A DNA stretch of 8,395 nt from NCBI GenBank assembly GCA_964421865.1, contig CAYQZH010000209.1, forward strand, positions 1 to 8,395, read 5' to 3'. Positions 1 to 5,841 of this stretch are shown here, piece by piece. Numbering within the stretch: the first letter of the stretch is position 1; each line of letters opens with the position of its first letter. Source of the DNA: SBAX01 sp964421865 (GTDB taxonomy: Bacteria; Planctomycetota; Phycisphaerae; UBA1845). Position numbers and translations under genes: made by a program. The notes beneath the pieces were generated by a model. It was not told where the DNA came from. It worked only from the letters and a program-made list of their open reading frames with translations, and ran no database searches.

Positions 1-359
1 GACGCCGTGAGCAAGACGCCGAGAAGCGAAAAAAGGATCATCGACATGTACTCGCCGCGCTCGTCCGCCACGGGCTGATGCCAATTGACCAGCACGATGA
101 GCGTCCCCACGCCGAGCGTGATCCAGCGCACGTAGAACGTAAGCGAGGTCAACCATAAACCCGGCAACACGTTCCCGCCTCGGGGAACGTCGAGGCGGAT
201 CGTTACGATCAACGCCGCGAGGATGGTCGCCAGCGCGACCGGCGATACCCACTGCCCCCGCTGCGATATTCGCATCACGCCGACGACCAGCGAGAGGCAC
301 GCGCCGGTCAGTAGAATGAGCTCCGGGCCGAGAGGCACGAGCCATTGGTGGAAAGTCAT
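1..359 (-). CDS. nuoN: NADH-quinone oxidoreductase subunit N, 5' part only (3' end beyond window)
   Basis: NuoN is one of the three antiporter-like proton-pumping subunits in the membrane arm of complex I. Only the first 119 codons are visible; the gene runs off the low-coordinate edge. The protein begins MTFHQWLVPLGPELILLTGA and shows hydrophobic segments at about residues 12-29, 38-55 and 72-92. A fourth begins near 105 after the charged ADERGEY stretch, which is typical of NuoN just before the helix FSLLG. The pumping Glu and Lys residues lie further on and cannot be checked. The ATG at 359 overlaps the nuoM stop in an ATGA. A strong Shine-Dalgarno sequence, GGAGGT at 371-366, sits 6 nt upstream, so the start is well supported. 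Identity rests on this N-terminus plus its position directly after nuoM, the usual order. Confidence 0.93.
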   Translation of the reverse strand, partial: MTFHQWLVPLGPELILLTGACLSLVVGVMRISQRGQWVSPVALATILAALIVTIRLDVPRGGNVLPGLWLTSLTFYVRWITLGVGTLIVLVNWHQPVADERGEYMSMILFSLLGVLLTA

Positions 360-2146
360 GGGCGTACCTCCCCGCGATGCGCCCGTTTCCGGTTCTGAGC
401 CGCGAGCGAAACGGAGTCCCGGCGCGCCGGAAGCCCGCCCGACGCCGGCGTCGCTTCGGCCGGCTGCTCATTCCAATTCGCCACGTCCGCGAGCTTTTCG
501 GACGCGGAACGGCGAAGGATGTGCTGTCTCACCGCGACCTCGAACGTATCCAGCATCGGTTTGGGGTAGACACCGATGAAAACGCAGCACAGTGCGATGG
601 GCGTGAGAATACCGATCTCGCGTCGCGTCAGGTCCTTCGTCAGACGACTGGACGTGTCCGGCGTGCCCGGCGGCTCCGTCACCGGTCCAAAGAGCACCCG
701 TTGACACATCCACAACATATACACGGCCCCAAGGATAATTCCGAATGCGGCGGGGATCACATAGGCATATCCCAACGGACCCGCGGCGCGCCCGTCGAAC
801 GTCGTCCCCGACGTCGCGGCCCCAAGCAAAACCAGAAATTCCCCTACGAATCCGTTCAGACCCGGCAAGCCGATGCTGCTGAGGGTGAAGAAAATCAGGA
901 AGAACGCCAGCCAGGGCATAGGCCGCGCCAAACCGCCGATTTCATGGATATTGCGCGTGTGATATCGCTCGTAAATGCAACCCACCAGGAGGAACAATGC
1001 CCCGGTCGACAGGCCGTGGTTAATCATATAGAGGACGCCGCCGTTCACCCCGGCGACTTTGAGACTGAAAAGCCCCAACATGCAAAAGCCCAAGTGTGAG
1101 ACGGAGGAATACGCGACGAGCTTTTTCACGTCTGTTTGGACCCACGCGGCCAATGCGGCGTAAATGATCCCAATGATCGCCATGACCGCGATCGTCGGCG
1201 CCCAAGCGAAAGCGGCGTCGGGCAGCATCGGAATGCTCAGTCGGCAGAAGCCATACGTCCCCAGCTTGAGCAACACGGCGGCCAAAATCACGCTGCCCGC
1301 CGTCGGGGCCTCGGTATGGGCAAGCGGGAGCCACGTATGAAACGGGAACAACGGCACCTTGATGGCGAAGCCCGCGGCGAAGGCCAGGAATAGCCACCAC
1401 TGCACATGCAACGGCAGAAACCCATCCTGCCCCATCTGCGTCAGTTCTTCGATGTTCAGAGTGATATAGCCTTGGGTTGTATAGCTGTAGTAGGCGAGGT
1501 ATACGATGCCGGCGAAGGTAAGAACGCTGCCGGCCAGTGTATAGAGGAAGAACTTCCCTGCCGCCCGCCGACGCTCCGCTCCTCCCCAAATGCCGATCAG
1601 GAAAAAGAGGGGAATCAACGTGAATTCAAAGAAAACGTAAAACAACAGGAGGTCCATCGCGCAAAAAACGCCCAATAGACCGACTTGAAGAAGGAGCAGA
1701 AGAACGTAGTATTCCCGTACGCGGGTCCGGATGCTCGAAGAACTCGACCAGATGGCGAGCGGCAGAAGGAATGCGGTCAAGGCAACAAGCCAAATACTGA
1801 TGCCGTCGACGCCTACGCGGTAGCCGATGTCGATCCTTGCCGTTTCCTGGTCTTCCCCCACGATCCACGGAATGGAATGGGTTAGAAGGTAGCCGGTCTC
1901 ACCCCCCTGAATCAGTGGCTTGGCATCGTAAAAGGACAACAGTGCCATCACCGTCAATGCCAATGTGATGAGGGAATACGAAAGGGCGCTGCGCCGTACG
2001 GAAACGTCATCACTTCGCGGCGGCAACATCAGCAAGATCGCCCCCGCGAGCGGCGTAAAGATGATTAGAGTCAGAATCCAGTCGGTCGGCGTGTGCTGCA
2101 CAACGAAGAGACGGACTTGTTCGAGGATGGCTGCGATCGCGTTCAT
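356..2146 (-). CDS. nuoM: NADH-quinone oxidoreductase subunit M (antiporter-like proton channel)
   Basis: NuoM is the middle antiporter-like subunit of the complex I membrane arm and moves protons across the cytoplasmic membrane. From the ATG at 2146 it has 596 residues and is hydrophobic almost throughout. Family motifs are clear: FEFTLIPLFFLIGIWGG with the channel Glu (about residue 174), FAIKVPLFPFHTWLP with the key Lys (about 263), HTEAPTAGSVILAAVLLKLGTYG with a second Lys (about 294), KKLVAYSSVSHLGF, and GLNGFVGEF with the distal Glu (about 436). These match the E. coli positions E144, K234, K265 and E407 from memory. The last roughly 48 residues are a polar, Ala/Pro/Arg-rich tail not usual in the family. 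An in-frame TTG at 2155 is an alternative start. It has a weak GAGAG 8 nt upstream, whereas the ATG has no clear ribosome site. The stop overlaps the nuoN start by 4 nt. Confidence 0.96.
   Translation of the reverse strand: MNAIAAILEQVRLFVVQHTPTDWILTLIIFTPLAGAILLMLPPRSDDVSVRRSALSYSLITLALTVMALLSFYDAKPLIQGGETGYLLTHSIPWIVGEDQETARIDIGYRVGVDGISIWLVALTAFLLPLAIWSSSSSIRTRVREYYVLLLLLQVGLLGVFCAMDLLLFYVFFEFTLIPLFFLIGIWGGAERRRAAGKFFLYTLAGSVLTFAGIVYLAYYSYTTQGYITLNIEELTQMGQDGFLPLHVQWWLFLAFAAGFAIKVPLFPFHTWLPLAHTEAPTAGSVILAAVLLKLGTYGFCRLSIPMLPDAAFAWAPTIAVMAIIGIIYAALAAWVQTDVKKLVAYSSVSHLGFCMLGLFSLKVAGVNGGVLYMINHGLSTGALFLLVGCIYERYHTRNIHEIGGLARPMPWLAFFLIFFTLSSIGLPGLNGFVGEFLVLLGAATSGTTFDGRAAGPLGYAYVIPAAFGIILGAVYMLWMCQRVLFGPVTEPPGTPDTSSRLTKDLTRREIGILTPIALCCVFIGVYPKPMLDTFEVAVRQHILRRSASEKLADVANWNEQPAEATPASGGLPARRDSVSLAAQNRKRAHRGEVRP
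366..371 (-). promoter_or_regulatory. Ribosome binding site of nuoN (GGAGGT)
   Basis: GGAGGT, within GGGGAGGT, lies 6 nt upstream of the nuoN ATG at 359 and inside the last codons of nuoM. It is the strongest Shine-Dalgarno match at any junction in the window. It fixes the nuoN start and suggests that nuoN can be initiated efficiently in its own right as well as by coupling through the ATGA overlap. Confidence 0.8.
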
Positions 2147-2204
2147 GCTATCCAAGGAAACTGCTCTCGGAACCCGTTCCTCACCGTACCCAAGCCCTCG
2201 CCCG
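2147..2204 (-). other. nuoL-nuoM spacer, the largest gap in the operon
   Basis: This stretch of about 58 nt is the only non-coding gap longer than 14 nt in the window. It contains a short inverted repeat, GGAAC-CC-GTTCC at 2169-2180, whose 2-nt centre is too tight for a full stem; at most four pairs with a four-base loop could form. No T-run follows, so it is not a terminator. No promoter boxes or good Shine-Dalgarno sequence for nuoM are seen, only a weak GAGAG near 2164-2168 that would serve the alternative TTG start at 2155. Confidence 0.5.
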
Positions 2205-4169
2205 TCAGAGCACCAGCCACAAGAGCACTACGACTCCCGCGACCATGGTCAACGCATAGCTTTGCAGCAAACCGGACTGCATGGTGCGCAGCAGAGAGGC
2301 CATTCCGCGAGGAATCGCTGTAATGACCCAAATGAGACCGTCCACGAAATAGTCGTCAACCCCGACGCAGAGCCGTCCGGTTTGCCGGAAAGGCCGCACC
2401 ACCGATGCGTCGTACAGTTCGTCCACGTAATACTTGCCCCACAGCAGCCGGTAAACGCCCATCGCGGACGCTCTGACCAAACCTGGAATCCAGGGCTGTC
2501 GAACATAAACGATGTAGGCAATGAGAATGACCGCAATCGAGAGTCCGCCGGACGCCACCATCAGTCCATATTCACTCCAAAAACCTCCAGGCGCGATCAC
2601 CGCCGCGCCGTGCGCACCGGTGGTTGTGGGGTGCACGGAGGCGAAGGTGCTTTCGAATACCGGCGACAAGAACCGATGAAACACTCGACCCGTCGCCTCG
2701 ACGCCCACGTATCCCGCGGCCAGGGCGCCGACACTGAGCACACATAGTGGGACAAGCATCCACCCTCCCGATTCATGGGGGCGAGCGCCCTCGGGCACTC
2801 GTAGCGGCCCATGAAAAGCCAGGAACACCATTCGGAAAGTGTAGAACGCAGTCAAGGCGGCCGTGACCAACGACATGCCCCCTAGAATGGGATGAGCGGC
2901 GAGTGCATGATGGATGATCTCATCCTTGCTGAAGAATCCGCTGAACATCGGAACCCCGGCCAACGCGAGGGACCCCACCACGAACGTCGCGTAGGTCCAG
3001 GGGAGGACCCGCCGTAATCCGCCGAAGTGGCGCACGTCAATGACGCCGCCCAGGGCGTGCATGACGCTTCCCGCGCCGAGGAACAGCAAGGCCTTGAAAA
3101 AAGCGTGGGTGGAGAGATGGAAAACCGCCGAGTCAGCGGCATAAACGCCCAAGGCCAGGAACATGTATCCTAACTGGCTGATCGTCGAATAGGCCAGAAT
3201 CCGTTTCATGTCCGTCTGGACCAGTGCGATCGTCGCCGCAAAGAGAGCGGTCACGGCGCCGCCGACCGCGACGACCGTCATTGCAGTCTCAGAAGCGGTG
3301 AAGATGGCTCCGCAGCGCGCGACCATGTAGACGCCCGCCGTGACCATGGTGGCTGCGTGAATAAGAGCGGATACGGGCGACGGACCCTCCATCGCGTCGG
3401 GCAACCATACATGCAATGGCAACTGCGCACTTTTCCCACATGCCCCGCACAGCAGCAGCAAAGCGATCGTCGTCAACAATCCGTCACTGATCGGTTCCCC
3501 GGAAGCAAGCCAACCCTGCTGCACAAGCCCGAAAACGGAGCGGTAGTCGAGCGTCCGGAAAGACAGATAGATGAGCAGGATGGCCAATCCGAAACCGAAG
3601 TCCCCGACGCGGTTGACGAGGAACGCCTTCTTTGCCGCCGCGGCCGCCGCAGGGCGGCCGTAGTAAAACCCGATCAACAGATAGCTGCACAGGCCCACCG
3701 CCTCCCAGCCGAGGTAGAGAAGAAGAAAATTGCCGCACAAGACCAGTGCGCACATGGAAAACACGAATAGAGCAAGGAAGGCGAAGAATCGCTCGTAACC
3801 GCGTTCAGGATGCCCATGCTGACGCATGTAGTCGCGGGAGTAAATGACAACCAGCAGGGATATGCCCGTGACGGTCACAAGCATCACAGCCGTGAGTGGA
3901 TCAATGAGGAACTCAACCCTGAATGACGATCCCGCGCCGTCCGTAATCCATTCGTAGATGGGAATGGAGACGCCGGATGCGCCGGGAGCGGCATGGAAGA
4001 CCTGAGTCAAGATGGAGATTGCGGCAACCAACGCTCCGCCGACCCCCAGGATCGCCGGCCAATGCGTCCGACCCCGAAGGACCGGCCCCAACACGCCCGC
4101 AAGGACTGCGCCGGCGAGCGGCGCCAGCAGCACGACGAGACCGCACAGTTTCAAAGTTTCGATGGACAT
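2205..4169 (-). CDS. nuoL: NADH-quinone oxidoreductase subunit L (distal antiporter-like proton channel)
   Basis: NuoL is the distal antiporter-like subunit of complex I. It carries the long lateral helix along the membrane arm. The 654-residue length is slightly longer than E. coli NuoL (about 613). Visible signatures are LGWEAVGLCSYLLIGFYY with channel Glu156, KKAFLVNRVGDFGF near 180-193, GKSAQLPLHVWLPDAM with Lys246, PVSALIHAATMVTAGVYM with His271, MKRILAYSTISQLGYM from 321, THAFFKALLFLGAGSVMH near 354-371, and FFSKDEI with Lys415. The C-terminal part has the expected WGKYYVDELYD motif (about 577-587) followed by the long-helix region and a final membrane segment (about 640-654). The ATG at 4169 has AAGGA 4 nt upstream, overlapping the nuoK stop, and lies 9 nt after nuoK. 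All key proton-path residues I looked for are present, so the subunit looks functional. Confidence 0.97.
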   Translation of the reverse strand: MSIETLKLCGLVVLLAPLAGAVLAGVLGPVLRGRTHWPAILGVGGALVAAISILTQVFHAAPGASGVSIPIYEWITDGAGSSFRVEFLIDPLTAVMLVTVTGISLLVVIYSRDYMRQHGHPERGYERFFAFLALFVFSMCALVLCGNFLLLYLGWEAVGLCSYLLIGFYYGRPAAAAAAKKAFLVNRVGDFGFGLAILLIYLSFRTLDYRSVFGLVQQGWLASGEPISDGLLTTIALLLLCGACGKSAQLPLHVWLPDAMEGPSPVSALIHAATMVTAGVYMVARCGAIFTASETAMTVVAVGGAVTALFAATIALVQTDMKRILAYSTISQLGYMFLALGVYAADSAVFHLSTHAFFKALLFLGAGSVMHALGGVIDVRHFGGLRRVLPWTYATFVVGSLALAGVPMFSGFFSKDEIIHHALAAHPILGGMSLVTAALTAFYTFRMVFLAFHGPLRVPEGARPHESGGWMLVPLCVLSVGALAAGYVGVEATGRVFHRFLSPVFESTFASVHPTTTGAHGAAVIAPGGFWSEYGLMVASGGLSIAVILIAYIVYVRQPWIPGLVRASAMGVYRLLWGKYYVDELYDASVVRPFRQTGRLCVGVDDYFVDGLIWVITAIPRGMASLLRTMQSGLLQSYALTMVAGVVVLLWLVL

Positions 4170-4173
4170 TCGG

Positions 4174-4178
4174 TCCTT
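4174..4178 (-). promoter_or_regulatory. Ribosome binding site of nuoL (AAGGA)
   Basis: AAGGA ends 4 nt before the nuoL ATG at 4169 and shares bases with the nuoK TAA stop (4181-4179). A ribosome finishing nuoK would therefore stop directly on the nuoL ribosome site, which favours coupled translation of the two subunits. The spacing is a little short but acceptable. Confidence 0.65.
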
Positions 4179-4481
4179 TTACCCGCGCATCATCGACCAC
4201 GTGTCAGCGTCGAGCGTGTCTCTGCGACGATAGAGAAGCATGACCAACCCCAGCGCAAGCCCGGCCTCCACCGCGGCGATTACCAAAAGGAACAGGGCAT
4301 ACGCCTGCCCCTCCAAATGATGATGCCATTGAGCGAAAGCGACGGCATTCAATACAACCCCCTGAAACATCACTTCCGTGCAGAGGAATATGACAATCAG
4401 GTTCCTGCGGGTCAGGAACCCGACCAGCCCCAGGGCGAACAGAACTGCGCCCACAATCACATAGCCAGTCGTTGGAGGCAT
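4179..4481 (-). CDS. nuoK: NADH-quinone oxidoreductase subunit K
   Basis: NuoK is a small three-helix membrane subunit (homologue of mitochondrial ND4L and of MrpC) that helps form a proton path between NuoJ and NuoN. At 100 residues it has the family's standard length. The helices lie at about 6-23, 28-50 and 60-84. The two membrane glutamates needed for pumping in E. coli, E36 and E72, occur here at exactly residues 36 and 72, in the motifs CTEVMFQ and AAVEAGLAL. Matching numbers support the chosen ATG at 4481. That ATG overlaps the nuoJ stop by one base (TGATG), so translation is probably coupled; a weak GGAA lies 8 nt upstream. Residues 21-27, the loop between helices 1 and 2, are encoded by a perfect inverted repeat. 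Confidence 0.97.
   Translation of the reverse strand: MPPTTGYVIVGAVLFALGLVGFLTRRNLIVIFLCTEVMFQGVVLNAVAFAQWHHHLEGQAYALFLLVIAAVEAGLALGLVMLLYRRRDTLDADTWSMMRG
4400..4420. repeat. Perfect 8-bp inverted repeat inside nuoK
   Basis: GGTTCCTG at 4400-4407 is the exact reverse complement of CAGGAACC at 4413-4420, with a 5-nt loop. A second, overlapping pairing is possible: CGGGT at 4408-4412 with ACCCG at 4418-4422. In the nuoK mRNA the element covers codons for the cytoplasmic loop between helices 1 and 2 (G-F-L-T-R-R-N). No T-run follows on either strand, so it is not an intrinsic terminator. It may be a chance result of the coding constraint. Confidence 0.6.
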
Positions 4482-5251
4482 CAGAACGGTTCCGCCTCTT
4501 TACCGATTTGGCCCAAAGCTCGATGCGGACGAGGAAGGGCGTCCGAAGTAACGCGCTTGCGAGACAGGGCGATCGCTCCGACCATGGCAATCAACAGCAA
4601 AACGCCGGAGAGTTGAAGGGCGACCAGATGTCGAGTCATCACCGCCGCACCGACGGCCATGGTGTTGCCCACAGGCAGCGAGGCGGCCGAGACCGTCCGG
4701 CTCTCGCCGCCGGTGAGTAGTCCCTTCTCCACCGACTGCGCGGGGAAATCCCGAATCCGTCCGGCGATCGTCGCCATCAGAATGAACCCCACCAGCACTG
4801 CCAGAAACGGCTCCCGCGTTCGGCGATCGTAAATCGGCGAGCCCGGCTGCTGCGCCAGCATAATCACGAAGAGATAGGTAACGAGAATGGCCCCCGCGTA
4901 AATGATGACCAACGCAACGGCCAAGAATTCCGCTTCTTGGAGTACAAGCAGTGCGGCGACGGCAACCACCACGGCGACGAAATAGATCGCGGTGTACACC
5001 GGTTTCGGGTGGGTAATGACTCTCGCCGCCGCCAGAATGCCGATAGTCGCAAACAGGTAGAAATAGAGCCCGACGCTCCCGCCCGCAGAGCCCTTCATCC
5101 CGGAAACCGCAAGAAGCCCGACCAAAGCTGAGACTCCGAGCGCGGCGCCGATCGCCGTCTTGGACGGTCCCGTGCGTGGCAGCAGGAAGTAGATCGCCGC
5201 TCCACCCAACGCGAAGATTAGATAAAGCACGTAGGCGTTCGACGAAGTCAT
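4481..5251 (-). CDS. nuoJ: NADH-quinone oxidoreductase subunit J, long form
   Basis: NuoJ (ND6 homologue) is a membrane subunit of complex I next to NuoK and NuoH; its third helix takes part in the coupling movement. The protein has 256 residues, against about 184 in E. coli. The family core starts near residue 63 with YLFATIGILAAARVITHPKP. It continues through LQEAEFLAVALVIIYAGAI, where Tyr118 and the following Gly form the conserved YAGA bulge, and LVTYLFVIML. Two further hydrophobic segments lie near 148-163 and 208-229. Residues 1-62 are extra and contain two hydrophobic segments (about 7-24 and 34-50), apparently an additional membrane hairpin. The ATG at 5251 overlaps the nuoI stop in an ATGA and has GGGAG 10 nt upstream. 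The reading frame stays open further upstream to 5488, but that part overlaps nuoI in another frame and reads as non-protein-like sequence, so I reject the longer start. Confidence 0.94.
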   Translation of the reverse strand: MTSSNAYVLYLIFALGGAAIYFLLPRTGPSKTAIGAALGVSALVGLLAVSGMKGSAGGSVGLYFYLFATIGILAAARVITHPKPVYTAIYFVAVVVAVAALLVLQEAEFLAVALVIIYAGAILVTYLFVIMLAQQPGSPIYDRRTREPFLAVLVGFILMATIAGRIRDFPAQSVEKGLLTGGESRTVSAASLPVGNTMAVGAAVMTRHLVALQLSGVLLLIAMVGAIALSRKRVTSDALPRPHRALGQIGKEAEPF

Positions 5252-5841
5252 TCCGCCGTAGCTCCCACAACCGGCGACGATGGCTGTGACCGATCTCCCG
5301 TACCTACATAACCCGTGACGTGCGGGTTTTTGCGGGGTTTCGCGGCGGCTGTCTGGTCGAACATCGCCAGCAATTCCTCTTTGTCCAAAATCATCTCCTC
5401 CCGCGTTCGCCCGACCAGGTCGAACTGGGGAGTCAACTCGATGGCATCCACCGGACAGGCCTCTTCGCACATCCCACAGTAGATACATCGCAGTTCGTCA
5501 ATGTCGAATTTGGCGGGATATTTCTCCCGGTCAGGCCACGGCGACTCCGCCGCCTCGATGTGAATGCAGTGCGCGGGACACGCCGTCGAACACATGTAAC
5601 ACGCCACGCACGCCACGCGGCCCTGCTCGTCGCGGTTCAGACGGTGTACTCCGCGATAGTTCTGAAGACGCAGATCACGCTTTTGCTCCGGGTATTGCAC
5701 CGTAAAGGTGTTCTTAAGCAGACTCTTTCCCATGTGCCGCAGCGTCGTTCTCATGCCGTCCACGATCTGCGGAAGATACAGGCGCTCCGATGCAGTAAGC
5801 TGCGGTTCATCAATGCGCAGGACATCGGCGTCGGAAATCAT
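5248..5841 (-). CDS. nuoI: NADH-quinone oxidoreductase subunit I (2x 4Fe-4S ferredoxin-type)
   Basis: NuoI (TYKY homologue) carries clusters N6a and N6b, which pass electrons from NuoG towards cluster N2 and the quinone site. The protein has 197 residues. The N-terminal helix region (about 22-46) should lie on the membrane surface near NuoH. Two 8Fe ferredoxin motifs are complete: CVACYMCSTACP (Cys78, 81, 84, 88) and CIYCGMCEEACP (Cys119, 122, 125, 129). The conserved YRGVHRLNRDEQGR precedes the first. The C-terminal tail after about 165 is polar and probably lies on the surface. The ATG at 5841 overlaps the nuoH stop in an ATGA and has GGAG 8 nt upstream. The frame is open further upstream to 6075, inside nuoH, but that stretch has no family similarity and I leave it out. 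Confidence 0.97.
   Translation of the reverse strand: MISDADVLRIDEPQLTASERLYLPQIVDGMRTTLRHMGKSLLKNTFTVQYPEQKRDLRLQNYRGVHRLNRDEQGRVACVACYMCSTACPAHCIHIEAAESPWPDREKYPAKFDIDELRCIYCGMCEEACPVDAIELTPQFDLVGRTREEMILDKEELLAMFDQTAAAKPRKNPHVTGYVGTGDRSQPSSPVVGATAE

Noticed and set aside
377..1099. Plus-strand open frame of 240 codons opposite the 3' half of nuoM
   Set aside because: It is antisense to clear NuoM motifs and its protein is highly Arg-rich and low-complexity, so it is a shadow frame.
1965..2747. Plus-strand open frame of 260 codons opposite the nuoL-nuoM junction
   Set aside because: It spans two confident minus-strand genes and their gap. The composition is biased (many Arg, His, Gln), with no domain or ribosome site that I could recognise.
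3637..3662. GC-rich Ala-repeat stretch in nuoL that looks like a simple repeat
   Set aside because: It encodes the Ala run before KKAFLVNRVGD, a common feature of NuoL proteins, so it is ordinary coding sequence.
3993..4616. Plus-strand open frame of 207 codons opposite nuoK and parts of nuoL and nuoJ
   Set aside because: It overlaps three confident genes in antisense and shows no family features.
5310..5331. Terminator-like AACCCG/CGGGTT hairpin followed by five T on the plus strand
   Set aside because: The stem is only six pairs with a 7-nt loop, it lies inside nuoI, and no plus-strand gene would use it. On the coding strand the T-run falls before the stem as A's, so it cannot end nuo transcription.
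5252..5488. Longer N-terminus for nuoJ, open in frame to 5488
   Set aside because: It would overlap the NuoI ferredoxin coding region in another frame and reads as charged, non-membrane sequence. The ATGA overlap and GGGAG support the start at 5251.
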